Shown here piece by piece: positions 52,618 to 62,636 of a stretch of 64,000 nt of DNA. Every line of letters begins with the position of its first letter. The first letter of the stretch is position 1. The notes under the pieces are model-generated. The model worked only from the letters and a program-made list of their open reading frames with translations. It was not told the origin of the DNA and searched no databases. Source of the DNA: an uncultured Prevotellaceae bacterium (lineage in GTDB: Bacteria > Bacteroidota > Bacteroidia > Bacteroidales > Bacteroidaceae); contig CAMKSE010000004.1 in the NCBI GenBank assembly GCA_946415365.1, positions 124,001 through 188,000 of the forward strand, written 5' to 3'. Position numbers and translations under genes: made by a program.

Positions 52618-53007
52618 TTATACGCGACGACGCTTCGGAGGACGACAACCGTTGTGCGGCAGCGGCGTAACGTCGATAATCTCCATAACCTCAATACCTG
52701 CACCGTGGATAGCACGGATAGCTGACTCACGTCCGTTACCGGGTCCCTTGACATAAGCCTTCACCTTGCGCAGACCAAGATCGTAAGCAACCTTTGCACA
52801 ATCCTCAGCAGCCATCTGGGCAGCATACGGGGTGTTCTTCTTTGAACCACGGAAACCCATCTTACCAGCAGAAGACCAGGAAATAACCTGACCCTCATCG
52901 TTAGCCAGTGATACAATAATATTATTGAAAGAACTGTGTACGTGGAGCTGGCCGATGGCGTTCACACGCACGTTTCTCTTCTTGGAAGTGACTGTTTTCT
53001 TTGCCAT
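52618..53007 (-). CDS. rpsK: 30S ribosomal protein S11
   Basis: 129 residues with [19 protein letters not shown] and the C-terminal [18 protein letters not shown], diagnostic of S11. Preceded by a heptamer array. Confidence 0.98.
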   Translation of the reverse strand: MAKKTVTSKKRNVRVNAIGQLHVHSSFNNIIVSLANDEGQVISWSSAGKMGFRGSKKNTPYAAQMAAEDCAKVAYDLGLRKVKAYVKGPGNGRESAIRAIHGAGIEVMEIIDVTPLPHNGCRPPKRRRV

Positions 53008-53013
53008 AACTAA

Positions 53014-53044
53014 TTTTCAATTTTCAATTATCAATTTTCAATTA
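53014..53044. repeat. Heptamer array forming the rpsM-rpsK spacer
   Basis: TTTTCAA, TTTTCAA, TTATCAA, TTTTCAA, then TTA on the plus strand. On the minus strand each unit carries TGA (TTGAAAA), and the rpsM stop codon (53044-53042) is part of the array's right end. Confidence 0.9.
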
Positions 53045-53422
53045 CTTAGTAGCCTTCTTCTTGTTAGCAACAGTCTTCTTCTTTCCCTTACGGGTACGAG
53101 CATTATTTTTGGTACTCTGACCGCGAACAGGAAGACCATTACGATGACGGACTCCACGATAGCAACCAATATCCATCAGTCGCTTGATATTCAACTGGAT
53201 CTCGCTACGGAGATCACCTTCTACTTTGAATTCAGCGCCGATGATTTCACGGATTTTGGCTGCCTGGTCGTCACTCCACTCACTGACCTTCAGGTCACGG
53301 CTGACACCTGCCTTGTCCAATATCTTTGCTGAACTACTTCGACCTATACCATAGATATAAGTCAATGCGATTTCGCCACGCTTATTCTGGGGCAAATCTA
53401 CTCCAACAATTCTTATTGCCAT
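53042..53422 (-). CDS. rpsM: 30S ribosomal protein S13
   Basis: 126 residues: [27 protein letters not shown] at the start and [21 protein letters not shown] at the end. A TACCTTTG box 60 bp upstream may drive an internal transcript for rpsM-rplQ. Confidence 0.98.
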   Translation of the reverse strand: MAIRIVGVDLPQNKRGEIALTYIYGIGRSSSAKILDKAGVSRDLKVSEWSDDQAAKIREIIGAEFKVEGDLRSEIQLNIKRLMDIGCYRGVRHRNGLPVRGQSTKNNARTRKGKKKTVANKKKATK

Positions 53423-53481
53423 TTGTTAAATAAAAGTGATAAAAATAAAAATAAAATTTCGAAATTCCGCTAAAAAGCATG

Positions 53482-53489
53482 CAAAGGTA
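53482..53489 (-). promoter_or_regulatory. Internal -7 box before rpsM
   Basis: TACCTTTG on the minus strand in the 111-bp rpmJ-rpsM spacer, the longest spacer of the superoperon. It suggests a secondary promoter for the alpha part (rpsM-rpsK-rpsD-rpoA-rplQ). Confidence 0.55.
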
Positions 53490-53533
53490 CGAAGATTTTC
53501 TCAAACCTCCGCACAATTTATGCTTATTTAACA

Positions 53534-53650
53534 TTAACCCTGACGCATTTTGTACTTAGGGTTCTTCTTGTTGATAACGAACAGGCGTCCCTTGCGACGT
53601 ACGATCTTGCAATCTGGGGTACGCTTCTTCAATGATGCTCTTGTCTTCAT
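53534..53650 (-). CDS. rpmJ: 50S ribosomal protein L36
   Basis: 38 residues, [19 protein letters not shown]...NPKYKMRQG. Only one Cys remains, so it is the zinc-free form of L36. Located between infA and rpsM as expected. Confidence 0.95.
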   Translation of the reverse strand: MKTRASLKKRTPDCKIVRRKGRLFVINKKNPKYKMRQG

Positions 53651-53664
53651 ATTTGTTCTTTTGT

Positions 53665-53883
53665 TTATTTGTATCTAAATACAATTCTTCCTTTTGTCAG
53701 ATCATAGGGACTCATCTCAACCTTCACCTTATCACCAGGCAGAATCTTGATGTAGTGCATCCTCATCTTACCTGAGATATGTGCTATAATCTGAACCCCA
53801 TTCTCCAGTTCTACGCGGAACATCGCATTCGACAGCGATTCTACGATTGTCCCGTCCTGCTCAATCGCGGATTGTTTTGCCAT
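53665..53883 (-). CDS. infA: Translation initiation factor IF-1
   Basis: 72 residues, single S1-type OB-fold: [58 protein letters not shown]. Between map and rpmJ. Confidence 0.98.
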   Translation of the reverse strand: MAKQSAIEQDGTIVESLSNAMFRVELENGVQIIAHISGKMRMHYIKILPGDKVKVEMSPYDLTKGRIVFRYK

Positions 53884-53891
53884 TCTTATTC

Positions 53892-54692
53892 TTAATATAA
53901 TTTACCTTCTATTTGTTCTACCTCTTCGAAAGAAGACAATATCTCAGCTTTACCTCGCCTGACGGCAATCGTATGCTCGAAATGTGCAGCCGGTTTCCCG
54001 TCACGCGTCCTAACGGACCAACGGTCCTGATCCAGCCAGATGGAGCGATCACCCATCGTGATCATCGGTTCGATGGCGAGACACATGCTTGCCTTAAGCA
54101 TGACACCATTTCCCCGTCTGCCGTAGTTAGGCACCTGCGGATCCTCGTGCATCTCGCGACCGATGCCATGACCGGTCAGTTCGCGCACCACGCCGTATTT
54201 CTGTGCCTCGCAGTGATCTTGTACGGCACTGCTGATATCACCCAGATGTTTTCCTGCAACAGCCTGCTCAATACCAAGGTACAGTGCCTCTTTGGTAGTC
54301 TTGAGCAACTGCTTTACGTCTTCGGAGACCTCGCCCACACAGAACGTGTAGCATGAGTCACCATTGAAGCCGTTCAAGAGCGTTCCACAATCGACGGAGA
54401 TGATGTCTCCCTCTTTCAATACAGTCCGCTCGTTCGGTACACCATGTACGACAACATCATTCACCGACGTACAGATACTGGCAGGAAACGGCCCTCCATA
54501 TGGATTAGGGAACCCCTTGAACGTCGGGACGGCACCATGGTCTCTGATGAACTCATCCGCGATTTTGTCCAACTGGAGGGTCGTTACTCCAGGTTTGATA
54601 TGTCTTGCCAATTCGCCAAGCGTTTTACCAACAAGTTGGTTGGCCTGGCGCATCAGCTCAATCTCGTCTTCAGTCTTCAGAAATATCTTCAT
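53892..54692 (-). CDS. map: Methionine aminopeptidase type I
   Basis: 266 residues. The metal ligands of type Ia MetAP are in order: [53 protein letters not shown], and HFEHTIAV. It removes the initiator Met. Within the spc part, between secY and infA. Confidence 0.97.
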   Translation of the reverse strand: MKIFLKTEDEIELMRQANQLVGKTLGELARHIKPGVTTLQLDKIADEFIRDHGAVPTFKGFPNPYGGPFPASICTSVNDVVVHGVPNERTVLKEGDIISVDCGTLLNGFNGDSCYTFCVGEVSEDVKQLLKTTKEALYLGIEQAVAGKHLGDISSAVQDHCEAQKYGVVRELTGHGIGREMHEDPQVPNYGRRGNGVMLKASMCLAIEPMITMGDRSIWLDQDRWSVRTRDGKPAAHFEHTIAVRRGKAEILSSFEEVEQIEGKLY

Positions 54693-54698
54693 AGAAGA

Positions 54699-56039
54699 TT
54701 AATAAGCCGCCATGCCACGACCGTGGATACGGCCGGAACTGAGCAGACCATCGTAGTGGCGCATCAGCAGGTGGCTCTCAATCTGTGCAAGTGTGTCGAG
54801 CACCACACCGACGAGAATCAACAGTGACGTACCACCGAAGAACTGAGAGAATGCATCCTGCACATTCAGCAGGCTTGCCAAAGCAGGCATCACAGCGATG
54901 AAGGCGATGAACAGCGAACCAGGCAGCGTGATACGTGACATCACAGTGTCGATGTACTCAGCCGTCTCCTTACCCGGCTTCACACCGGGGATGAATCCGT
55001 TGTTACGCTTCATATCCTCAGCCATCTGTGTCGGGTTGAGCGTGATGGCCGTATAGAAATATGTGAATGCGATGATCAGCAGGGCGAAGATTACGTTGTA
55101 GGTCCAGCTGTGATGATCAAGCATCGTACGCACGAACCAACTTGCATTCTCCGGAGCAGAATACTGTACGAGCGTCAGCGGGATGAACATCAGAGCCTGA
55201 GCAAAGATGATAGGCATCACGTTGGCTGCGAACAGCTTCAGAGGGATATACTGGCGTGCACCGCCAACCTGCTGATTGCCCACAATGCGCTTTGCATACT
55301 GTACGGGCACCTTACGGACACCCTGTACCAGAACGATAGATGCACATACAACTGCGTAGAGAATGATGATCTCGACAAGGAACATCACCAGACCACCACC
55401 AGAGATGGCGGTGAATCGTGACGTCAGCTCCTGGATAAATGCCTGGGGCAGACGGGCGATGATACCGATCATAATGATCAGCGAAATACCGTTTCCTATA
55501 CCCTTATCGGTAATGCGCTCACCCAGCCACAGGATAAACATACTTCCTGCAGACAGGATAATGACGGCCGGAACCATGAATACAGACCAGGAGATGCCCT
55601 GTGCGAGGGCAGCACCAGCCTGCATCTTCAGGTTCATCAGGTAACCCGGAGCCTGGAACAGCAGGATAGCCACTGTGAGCCAACGGGTATACATGGCAAT
55701 CTTCTTGCGGCCGCTCTCACCCTCACGCTGCATCTTCTGTACATAAGGCACAGCGACGGCGAGAAGCTGCATAACGATAGAAGCAGAGATGTAAGGCATG
55801 ATTCCAAGCGCAAAGATAGATGCGTTGGAGAATGCACCACCAGAGAACATATCGAGCAGCGACATCAGACCGCCGGCAGTCTGCGACTGCAGCTGGCTCA
55901 ACATGGCAGGGTTGATACCGGGAAGAACCACGAACGAGCCGAAACGATAAATCGCCACAAACAGGAGTGTGATGAGGAGGCGCTGACGCAGGTCCTCAAT
56001 CTTCCAAATGTTCTTCAGTGTCTCTATTAACTTCTTCAT
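54699..56039 (-). CDS. secY: Protein translocase subunit SecY
   Basis: 446 residues, ten TM helices. SecY signatures include FRFGSFVVLPGINP-like start (YRFGSFVVLPGINPAML), ALGIMPYISASIVMQLL, and YIPLKLFAANVMPIIFAQALM. Core channel of the Sec translocon. Seven bp after rplO. Confidence 0.98.
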   Translation of the reverse strand: MKKLIETLKNIWKIEDLRQRLLITLLFVAIYRFGSFVVLPGINPAMLSQLQSQTAGGLMSLLDMFSGGAFSNASIFALGIMPYISASIVMQLLAVAVPYVQKMQREGESGRKKIAMYTRWLTVAILLFQAPGYLMNLKMQAGAALAQGISWSVFMVPAVIILSAGSMFILWLGERITDKGIGNGISLIIMIGIIARLPQAFIQELTSRFTAISGGGLVMFLVEIIILYAVVCASIVLVQGVRKVPVQYAKRIVGNQQVGGARQYIPLKLFAANVMPIIFAQALMFIPLTLVQYSAPENASWFVRTMLDHHSWTYNVIFALLIIAFTYFYTAITLNPTQMAEDMKRNNGFIPGVKPGKETAEYIDTVMSRITLPGSLFIAFIAVMPALASLLNVQDAFSQFFGGTSLLILVGVVLDTLAQIESHLLMRHYDGLLSSGRIHGRGMAAY

Positions 56040-56045
56040 TACTCT

Positions 56046-56492
56046 TTAGATTTTTGTTGCGTTACCACCTACTGCCTTGATTGCTTCCTCGGCAGTCTTT
56101 GAGAATGCGTTGGCCTCTACGTCAACCTTTGCCTTGAGCTCACCATTGCCGAGCACCTTCACAAGCTCCTTGCCATTGGTCAGGCCAGCAGCCACGAGCT
56201 CTGCAATACCGATCTTAGTGAGGTTCTTCTCCTCTGCAAGCCTCTGCAGTGTTGAGAGGTTCACAGCGAAGTACTCCTTATGGTTGATGTTCTTGAAACC
56301 TCCCTTCGGCAAACGGCGCTGGAGAGGCATCTGACCACCTTCGAAACCAATCTTCCTCTTATAACCAGAACGGGCCTTGGCACCCTTGTGACCACGGGTA
56401 GAGGTACCGCCCAGGCCAGAGCCTGTGCCGCGACCGATACGACGACGTGAGTGGGTTGAGCCTTCAGCCGGCTTTAAATTATTCAGTTTCAT
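56046..56492 (-). CDS. rplO: 50S ribosomal protein L15
   Basis: 148 residues: LKPAEGSTHSRRRIGRGTGSG, GHKGAKARSGYKRKIGFEGG, with the C-terminal L18e/L15 fold. Confidence 0.97.
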   Translation of the reverse strand: MKLNNLKPAEGSTHSRRRIGRGTGSGLGGTSTRGHKGAKARSGYKRKIGFEGGQMPLQRRLPKGGFKNINHKEYFAVNLSTLQRLAEEKNLTKIGIAELVAAGLTNGKELVKVLGNGELKAKVDVEANAFSKTAEEAIKAVGGNATKI

Positions 56493-56520
56493 AATTGAAT
56501 CTACTTTTTAATTGTTGCTA

Positions 56521-56697
56521 TTAGTCAATAACGGTCACGAGATGGCGAACCTTGCGGATCATACCACGGATTGAAGGATTATCCTCTACTTCAACAACCT
56601 GAGAGATCTTACGCAGGCCGAGAGCCTCGAGCGTGCGCTTCTGGTCTATAGGATAACCGATTTTACTCTTAATCTGCTTTACCTTAATTGTTGCCAT
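56521..56697 (-). CDS. rpmD: 50S ribosomal protein L30
   Basis: 58 residues starting [20 protein letters not shown] and ending VRHLVTVID; ferredoxin-like L30 with SIRGMIRKV. Located between rpsE and rplO, the standard place. Confidence 0.95.
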   Translation of the reverse strand: MATIKVKQIKSKIGYPIDQKRTLEALGLRKISQVVEVEDNPSIRGMIRKVRHLVTVID

Positions 56698-56711
56698 AGT
56701 TTTTGTCTCCT

Positions 56712-57224
56712 TTATCCTTTGAATACTTTATCCATACTGATACCACGGGTACCTGCCACCGTATAGGGATCACGCATCTGGCTCAGAGCCACGATGGTTG
56801 CCTTCACCAGGTTGTGAGGGTTAGAAGAACCCTTCGACTTGGCGAGCACATCCTTGACACCTACGCTCTCCAGTACGGCACGCATGGCACCACCGGCCAC
56901 CAGACCAGTACCGGCAGCGGCCGGCTTCAGGAACACCTGAGCACCACCGAAGCGGGCTTCCATCTCATGAGGGATAGTACCCTTAAGCACTGGAACTTTC
57001 ACGAGATTCTTCTTGGCTGCCTCTACACCCTTGGCGATGGCGGCGGTCACTTCGCCTGCCTTACCCAGACCCCAGCCAATGATGCCGTTGCCGTCGCCGA
57101 CAACAACAATGGCTGCGAAAGTAAAGGTGCGACCTCCCTTGGTAACCTTCGTTACACGGTTGATGGCAACCAGTCTGTCTTTCAACTCTACGTCACTATT
57201 TACTTTAACATTTTTCATTGCCAT
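56712..57224 (-). CDS. rpsE: 30S ribosomal protein S5
   Basis: 170 residues: [23 protein letters not shown]-binding domain, [10 protein letters not shown] and [22 protein letters not shown] second ATG two codons in is possible. Confidence 0.97.
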   Translation of the reverse strand: MAMKNVKVNSDVELKDRLVAINRVTKVTKGGRTFTFAAIVVVGDGNGIIGWGLGKAGEVTAAIAKGVEAAKKNLVKVPVLKGTIPHEMEARFGGAQVFLKPAAAGTGLVAGGAMRAVLESVGVKDVLAKSKGSSNPHNLVKATIVALSQMRDPYTVAGTRGISMDKVFKG

Positions 57225-57230
57225 AATCGT

Positions 57231-57575
57231 TTAGAATTTAAGTCCACCTTTACGAGCTGCGTCTGCAAGCGACTTCACACGGCCGTGATACAGATAACCG
57301 TTACGGTCGAAGACGACGGCGCTGATGCCGGCCTCCAGAGCCTTCTTAGCCAGAAGCTCACCGACCTTCTCTGCCTGCTGGATCTTCGGCATAGCTTCCA
57401 GACCCAGTGAAGATGCAGATGCGAGTGTTTTACCTTCCAAGTCATTGATTACCTGAGCATAAATCTGCTTGTTGCTGCGGAAGACGCTCAGACGGGGACG
57501 CTCGGCTGTGCCGAACACGTTCTTGCGAATTCTATATTTGATCTTAATTCGTCTTTCTATTTTCTTCGTTGTCAT
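57231..57575 (-). CDS. rplR: 50S ribosomal protein L18
   Basis: 114 residues: [55 protein letters not shown]. Preceded by a heptamer array that includes the rplF stop. Confidence 0.97.
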   Translation of the reverse strand: MTTKKIERRIKIKYRIRKNVFGTAERPRLSVFRSNKQIYAQVINDLEGKTLASASSLGLEAMPKIQQAEKVGELLAKKALEAGISAVVFDRNGYLYHGRVKSLADAARKGGLKF

Positions 57576-57582
57576 AATCTTG

Positions 57583-57612
57583 AATTCTTAATTAATTCTT
57601 AATTCTTAATTA
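57583..57612. repeat. Heptamer array in rplF-rplR spacer
   Basis: AATTCTT units at 57583, 57594 and 57601, with a 4-bp AATT interruption after the first. On the minus strand this is TTAAGAA-type sequence with TAA in each unit, and the rplF stop (57612-57610) is the array end. Confidence 0.85.
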
Positions 57613-58179
57613 CTTTGCTGATGCAGACTTACCCGACTTACGACGGATAACCTCACCCTTGAACAAGATACCCTTTCCTTTGTAAGGCTCAGGCATACGG
57701 AAAGAACGAATTTTAGCACAGATCAGACCGAGCAGTGCCTTGTCGCATGACTCGAGGATAATCTGGGGGTTCTGGTTACGCTCCATCTTGGTTTCAACCT
57801 TCACCTCCTGGGGAAGCTGGATGAAGATGGGGTGAGTGTAACCCAGTGCGAACTCGATGATGTTACCCTGGTTTGACACACGGTAACCAACACCTACGAG
57901 CTCCAACTCCTTCTTGTAGCCCTCACTCACACCGACAACCATATTGTTGACAAGTGCGCGATAGAGGCCATGAAAAGCCTGCTTCTGCTTGTAGTTCACA
58001 GGACTATTCTCGTCAATCTCAAATGTGATATGACCATCCTCGATCTTCATCTTGATAGAAGCGTCAACCTTCTGTGAGAGTTCTCCCTTGGGACCCTTTA
58101 CGGTAACAATGCCGTCCTTGTCCTGAGCGACAGTAACGCCTGCGGGGATACTAATTGGCAATTTTCCTATTCTTGACAT
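57610..58179 (-). CDS. rplF: 50S ribosomal protein L6
   Basis: 189 residues: MSRIGKLPISIPAGV, duplicated L6 fold, MVVGVSEGYKKELELVGVGYR, and the C-terminal signature PEPYKGKGILFKGEVIRRKSGK. Confidence 0.97.
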   Translation of the reverse strand: MSRIGKLPISIPAGVTVAQDKDGIVTVKGPKGELSQKVDASIKMKIEDGHITFEIDENSPVNYKQKQAFHGLYRALVNNMVVGVSEGYKKELELVGVGYRVSNQGNIIEFALGYTHPIFIQLPQEVKVETKMERNQNPQIILESCDKALLGLICAKIRSFRMPEPYKGKGILFKGEVIRRKSGKSASAK

Positions 58180-58193
58180 ATTCTATCCTCCTA

Positions 58194-58589
58194 TTAATAG
58201 ACGTAGCAAAGGACCTCACCGCCAATCTTCAGTTCAGCGGCCTCCTTGTCAGTCATAACACCTTTAGACGTGGAAAGGATTGCGATTCCAAGTCCGTTAA
58301 TTACTCTCGGCATGTCTTTGTAACCCGTGTAACGACGAAGGCCCGGGGTAGAAACCCTCTTGAGGCACTTGATAGCGTTCTCACGAGTGGCGGGGTCATA
58401 CTTCAGGGCTACCTTGATAGTACCCTGAGGACCATCCTCAACGAACTTGTAGTTCAGGATGTAACCCTTCTCGAAGAGGATCTTGGTGATCTCCTTCTTC
58501 AAGTTTGACGCAGGCACTTCCACGACACGGTGATGAGCCATGATCGCGTTTCTGAGTCTGGTCAGATAATCTGCTATTGGATCTGTCAT
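58194..58589 (-). CDS. rpsH: 30S ribosomal protein S8
   Basis: 131 residues: MTDPIADYLTRLRNAIMAHH at the start and the S8 signature around GIAILSTSKGVMTDKEA. Regulatory r-protein in E. coli; no S8-binding hairpin was sought here. Confidence 0.97.
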   Translation of the reverse strand: MTDPIADYLTRLRNAIMAHHRVVEVPASNLKKEITKILFEKGYILNYKFVEDGPQGTIKVALKYDPATRENAIKCLKRVSTPGLRRYTGYKDMPRVINGLGIAILSTSKGVMTDKEAAELKIGGEVLCYVY

Positions 58590-58610
58590 AAAAATAATGT
58601 TTTAAATTAA

Positions 58611-58625
58611 TCGGGACTGCCCCGA
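58611..58625. other. Small hairpin in rpsN-rpsH spacer
   Basis: TCGGG-ACTGC-CCCGA, a 5-bp GC-rich stem with a 5-nt loop in the 67-bp spacer. On the minus strand it is followed by TTAATTT. Too weak for a confident terminator; perhaps an attenuator or mRNA-processing site. Confidence 0.35.
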
Positions 58626-58656
58626 CAATATTAATAAAATCTCTATTCTTCTCTTA

Positions 58657-58974
58657 TTACCAGCTGGCCTTCTTCACACCGGGTATCAGACCGCTTGATG
58701 CCATCTCACGGAACTGGATACGGGAGAGACCGAACTGACGCATGTAACCCTTGGGACGACCCGTGATCTTGCAACGGTTGTGCAGACGGATGGGGTTGGC
58801 GTTGCGGGGGATCTCCTGCAACTTGCGGGCTGCCTCATAAGCGGCCATGGCGCCCTCCTCAGTGGTTACGTCGGCAGTAGCGATAATCTTCTTCAGAGCC
58901 GCACGTTTCTCAGCGTAACGGGCAACAAGCTTGGCGCGCTTCACCTCGCGAGCCTTCATTGATTCTTTTGCCAT
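58657..58974 (-). CDS. rpsN: 30S ribosomal protein S14
   Basis: 105 residues, long zinc-free form (no CxxC pairs). [28 protein letters not shown] start and [21 protein letters not shown]. The middle ([21 protein letters not shown]) is a few residues longer than I expect for this group. Confidence 0.96.
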   Translation of the reverse strand: MAKESMKAREVKRAKLVARYAEKRAALKKIIATADVTTEEGAMAAYEAARKLQEIPRNANPIRLHNRCKITGRPKGYMRQFGLSRIQFREMASSGLIPGVKKASW

Positions 58975-58979
58975 ATCTC

Positions 58980-59537
58980 TTAATCGTTTTTAGCGTTCTT
59001 GAATGGAAGACCGAATGCCTTGAGCAGTGCAAATCCCTCCTCATCGGTCTGAGCCGATGTCACGAAGGTGATGTTCATACCCTGGATGCGATCCACTGAA
59101 TCGATATTGATCTCCGGGAAGATAATCTGCTCCTGGATACCCAGTGTGTAGTTTCCACGGCCATCGAACTTGCTCTCGATACCCTTGAAGTCACGGATAC
59201 GGGGCAGTGCAATACGGACGAGCTTCTCGAGGAACTCGTACATACGCTCACGACGGAGGGTCACCATCACGCCAATAGGCATCTTCTTACGAAGTTTGAA
59301 GTTGGCGATATCCTTCTTGGAATAAGTGGCCACTGCCTTCTGACCGCAGATAGCCGAGATCTCGTTGATAGCCACGTCGATGATCTTCTTGTCCTGTGTG
59401 GCGTCACCCAGACCCTGGTTGACGACGATCTTCTTCAGGACGGGAATCTGCATTGCCGACGTGTAGTTGAACTGCTTCTTCAGAGCCGGAGCAATCTTCT
59501 CCTTATACTCTGCCTTTAACTGTGCTGTATTTGCCAT
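58980..59537 (-). CDS. rplE: 50S ribosomal protein L5
   Basis: 185 residues with [40 protein letters not shown], and [18 protein letters not shown]. The start overlaps the rplX stop by one base (TAATG). Confidence 0.97.
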   Translation of the reverse strand: MANTAQLKAEYKEKIAPALKKQFNYTSAMQIPVLKKIVVNQGLGDATQDKKIIDVAINEISAICGQKAVATYSKKDIANFKLRKKMPIGVMVTLRRERMYEFLEKLVRIALPRIRDFKGIESKFDGRGNYTLGIQEQIIFPEINIDSVDRIQGMNITFVTSAQTDEEGFALLKAFGLPFKNAKND

Positions 59538-59854
59538 TACTTAATCTCCTCCCCTGACTTTTTAGCGATACGGGTGACCTTCTTGCCCTCGCGCTTGATG
59601 GCGACACGGGTAGCCTTGCCACTCTTCGGATCAATCAAACTAATATTAGAGATGTGAATAGGAGCCTCCATCTTCACAAAACCTCCCTGAGGGTTCTTGG
59701 CACTCGGCTTGGCGCTCTTGTTGACCATGTTCACACCTTCAACAAGTGCACGCTCCTTGTCGGTCAGGACCTTCAGCACCTTACCCGTCTTACCCTTGTC
59801 TTCACCGGCCAGGACGATGACGGTATCATTTTTCTTAATCTTGAACTTTGCCAT
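59537..59854 (-). CDS. rplX: 50S ribosomal protein L24
   Basis: 105 residues with a KOW motif ([22 protein letters not shown]) and MVNKSAKP...[17 protein letters not shown]. Confidence 0.97.
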   Translation of the reverse strand: MAKFKIKKNDTVIVLAGEDKGKTGKVLKVLTDKERALVEGVNMVNKSAKPSAKNPQGGFVKMEAPIHISNISLIDPKSGKATRVAIKREGKKVTRIAKKSGEEIK

Positions 59855-59873
59855 TTCTTAAACAGTTTAAAAG

Positions 59874-60239
59874 TTAAAGTACCTCAGGTGCCAAAGAAAC
59901 GACCTTCATATTCACTGCGCGGAGCTCACGGGCCACAGGGCCGAAGATACGGCTACCGCGAAGCTCGCCAGCATTGTTAAGCAGCACACAGGCATTGTCG
60001 TCGAAGCGGATGTACGAGCCATCAGCACGGCGGATTTCCTTCTTTGTGCGAACAACCAAAGCCTTTGATACTGCACCCTTCTTCACGTCACTTGTAGGGA
60101 TCGCGTTCTTGATAGAGACGACGATGATGTCACCTACGCTGGCATAACGGCGGCGGGTACCACCCAGCACACGGATACAAAGAGCCTCGCGTGCACCGCT
60201 GTTGTCAGCAACAGTCAATCTTGTTTCTGTCTGTATCAT
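59874..60239 (-). CDS. rplN: 50S ribosomal protein L14
   Basis: 121 residues: [22 protein letters not shown] start, [29 protein letters not shown], all diagnostic of L14. Confidence 0.98.
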   Translation of the reverse strand: MIQTETRLTVADNSGAREALCIRVLGGTRRRYASVGDIIVVSIKNAIPTSDVKKGAVSKALVVRTKKEIRRADGSYIRFDDNACVLLNNAGELRGSRIFGPVARELRAVNMKVVSLAPEVL

Positions 60240-60241
60240 AA

Positions 60242-60499
60242 TTACTTAGCTTTTTCTACGATTTGAACTAATCTCCATCTCTTTGTCTTAGACAGAGGAC
60301 GGGTTTCCATAATGAGCACGGTATCACCTACGTTGCACTCGTTCTTCTCGTCGTGTGCGTGATACTTCTTTGTCTTCTGGACAAACTTACCATAAATAGG
60401 GTGCTTCTCCTTGAACTTAGCGGCAATAACAATGGTTTTATCCATCTTGTTGCTGATAACGACACCCTGTCTTGTCTTTCTTAAATTTCTTGTTTCCAT
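60242..60499 (-). CDS. rpsQ: 30S ribosomal protein S17
   Basis: 85 residues from ATG 60499 ([14 protein letters not shown]), the start that fits the family; an ATG-containing extension to 60508 is possible. [21 protein letters not shown] and [13 protein letters not shown] are S17 signatures. Confidence 0.96.
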   Translation of the reverse strand: METRNLRKTRQGVVISNKMDKTIVIAAKFKEKHPIYGKFVQKTKKYHAHDEKNECNVGDTVLIMETRPLSKTKRWRLVQIVEKAK

Positions 60500-60510
60500 A
60501 TGGACCATTG

Positions 60511-60705
60511 TTATTTATTAAGTTCTCTCTGATGAAGTTCCGATTTCATGCGGGCGATATCACGACGGGTAGCCTTAATCTGAGAAGGATTCTCAAGAGG
60601 GGTGATGGCATGATTCAACTTCATCTGGTTGTACTTGGCAACCTCTGCCTCAATGCGCTCTACCAAGTCCTTGGTCTCGAGCTCTCTTACTTCTTTAATC
60701 TTCAT
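60511..60705 (-). CDS. rpmC: 50S ribosomal protein L29
   Basis: 64 residues from ATG 60705 ([19 protein letters not shown]); a TTG two codons upstream is in frame but less likely. C-terminal [25 protein letters not shown] helix pair is typical of L29. Confidence 0.95.
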   Translation of the reverse strand: MKIKEVRELETKDLVERIEAEVAKYNQMKLNHAITPLENPSQIKATRRDIARMKSELHQRELNK

Positions 60706-60711
60706 ACTCAA

Positions 60712-61140
60712 TTAAGCGTTTTTATCGTAATCACGTCTCACAACAAACTTAGTCTTGACAGGCAGTTTCTGGGCACCGAGGCGGAGAGCCTCCTTGGCCA
60801 CCTCGAAAGGAACGCCTTCAACTTCGAAAAGGATACGGCCCGGTGTAACGGGAGCTACCCATCCTGCGGGATCACCCTTACCTTTACCCATTCGCACGTC
60901 AGCAGGCTTGCGGGTGATGGGTTTGTCGGGGAAGATGCGGATCCACACCTGACCTTCACGGTTCATATAACGGTTGATAGCAACACGAGCTGCCTCAATC
61001 TGACGGCTGTCGATCCACTTGGCATCCATGGTCTTGATGCCGAACGAGCCGAAAGCCAGTGTCGTACCTCTGTGGGCGTTGCCTTTGTTGCCACGTCCGT
61101 CCTGAGGTCTTCTATATCTTACTCTCTTAGGCTGTAACAT
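60712..61140 (-). CDS. rplP: 50S ribosomal protein L16
   Basis: 142 residues: [58 protein letters not shown], matching L16. Confidence 0.98.
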   Translation of the reverse strand: MLQPKRVRYRRPQDGRGNKGNAHRGTTLAFGSFGIKTMDAKWIDSRQIEAARVAINRYMNREGQVWIRIFPDKPITRKPADVRMGKGKGDPAGWVAPVTPGRILFEVEGVPFEVAKEALRLGAQKLPVKTKFVVRRDYDKNA

Positions 61141-61164
61141 AATAATTCTTCTTTAAAACGATTA

Positions 61165-61887
61165 CTACTTCTTCTTGTTACGGAACTTTCTGTCACGGCC
61201 ACCACCTGCGCTGGGACGACCACCAGCCTTCTCCTGAGCAAAGTTAGGAGCCAAGTCTACGTCACCGTAGATCTCACCGCGGCAAATCCAAACCTTGATA
61301 CCCAGAATACCGACCTTTGTCAGTGCCTCTGCATGGCAGTAGTCAATGTCAGCACGATAGGTGTGCAGTGGGGTACGACCCTCCTTCAGCATCTCGCTTC
61401 GTGCGATTTCAGCACCGTTCAGACGACCGGAGATCTGTACCTTGATACCCTCGGCACCAGCACGCATGGTGTTCTGGATGGCCATCTTGATGGCACGGCG
61501 ATAAGCGATCTTGCCCTCTACCTGGCGAGCGATGTTGTTGGCAACAATCGTGGCATCGAGCTCGGGGCGCTTCACCTCGAAGATATTAATCTGGATCTCC
61601 TTATCATAGAGTTTCTTCAACTCCTCCTTCAGTTTGTCGACATCCTGTCCGCCCTTACCGATGACGATGCCCGGACGAGCCGTGCAGATCGTAATGGTGA
61701 CAAGCTTCAGTGTGCGCTCGATGACAATCTTCGACACGCTGGCCTTGGCCAGGCGCTCGTTCAGGTACTTGCGGATTTTCTGATCCTCTACCAGGTTCTC
61801 TCCGAAGTCCTTGCCTCCGAACCAATTTGAATCCCAACCTCTAACGATTCCAAGACGGTTGCTTATTGGATTAACTTTCTGTCCCAT
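61165..61887 (-). CDS. rpsC: 30S ribosomal protein S3
   Basis: 240 residues: [22 protein letters not shown] domain ([21 protein letters not shown]), and C-terminal S3 domain ([22 protein letters not shown]). The basic tail ends [10 protein letters not shown]. Confidence 0.98.
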   Translation of the reverse strand: MGQKVNPISNRLGIVRGWDSNWFGGKDFGENLVEDQKIRKYLNERLAKASVSKIVIERTLKLVTITICTARPGIVIGKGGQDVDKLKEELKKLYDKEIQINIFEVKRPELDATIVANNIARQVEGKIAYRRAIKMAIQNTMRAGAEGIKVQISGRLNGAEIARSEMLKEGRTPLHTYRADIDYCHAEALTKVGILGIKVWICRGEIYGDVDLAPNFAQEKAGGRPSAGGGRDRKFRNKKK

Positions 61888-61889
61888 AC

Positions 61890-62297
61890 TTATTCTTTTA
61901 CGTCATTAGTTTTAGCGTCAACGAACAGAGTCACGTGGTTACTGCGCTTGCGGATGCGGTAGCCGCGGCCCTGAGGTGCCGGTCTCATTCTCTTCATAGT
62001 AACACCCTCGTCGACAAAGATGCGGGTGACGAACAATTCACCATCCTCTGCCTTGCGGTCATTCTTGGCTTCCCAGTTGGCAATGGCCGAGCGGAGGAGT
62101 TTCTCTACATCAGCTGCAGCTGCCTTCTTCGAGAAACGAAGCACACCCAGTGCACGATTCACTTCCATACCGCGGATCATATCCACGACATAGCGCATCT
62201 TGCGGGGTGATGAGGGGCAGCCTTTCAGCTTGGCAAAATACTGTGTCTTAAGTGCTGCTTTTCTTTCTTCAGCCTTAATATGTTTTCTTGCTCCCAT
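61890..62297 (-). CDS. rplV: 50S ribosomal protein L22
   Basis: 135 residues: [22 protein letters not shown], and the tunnel-hairpin region [21 protein letters not shown]. Leader is a five-unit heptamer array. Confidence 0.97.
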   Translation of the reverse strand: MGARKHIKAEERKAALKTQYFAKLKGCPSSPRKMRYVVDMIRGMEVNRALGVLRFSKKAAAADVEKLLRSAIANWEAKNDRKAEDGELFVTRIFVDEGVTMKRMRPAPQGRGYRIRKRSNHVTLFVDAKTNDVKE

Positions 62298-62299
62298 TG

Positions 62300-62334
62300 T
62301 TAATTCTTAATTCTTAATTCTTAATTCTTAATTT
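62300..62334. repeat. Heptamer array in rpsS-rplV spacer
   Basis: TTAATTC four times and TTAATTT once, in perfect 7-bp register, 3 bp from the rplV ATG. On the minus strand the units read GAATTAA, with TAA in each. Confidence 0.95.
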
Positions 62335-62342
62335 CCCTGGGA

Positions 62343-62609
62343 TTACTTCTTGTTACCGGCGTGTCCACCGAAGCGACGAGTGGGTGCAAACTCACCGAGC
62401 TTGTGGCCTACCATGTTCTCAGTAACGTAGACAGGGATAAATTTATTACCGTTATGAACTGCAACAGTGTGTCCCACGAAGTCCGGGGAAATCATTGATG
62501 CTCTGGCCCACGTCTTGACGACATTCTTCTTACCACTCTCATTCATGGCGAGAATCTTCTTCTCGAGTGATACGTTGATGTACGGACCTTTCTTTAATGA
62601 ACGACTCAT
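62343..62609 (-). CDS. rpsS: 30S ribosomal protein S19
   Basis: 88 residues: [59 protein letters not shown], all S19. Confidence 0.98.
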   Translation of the reverse strand: MSRSLKKGPYINVSLEKKILAMNESGKKNVVKTWARASMISPDFVGHTVAVHNGNKFIPVYVTENMVGHKLGEFAPTRRFGGHAGNKK

Positions 62610-62636
62610 AATTTACTCTTCTAATTAACTTCGTGA

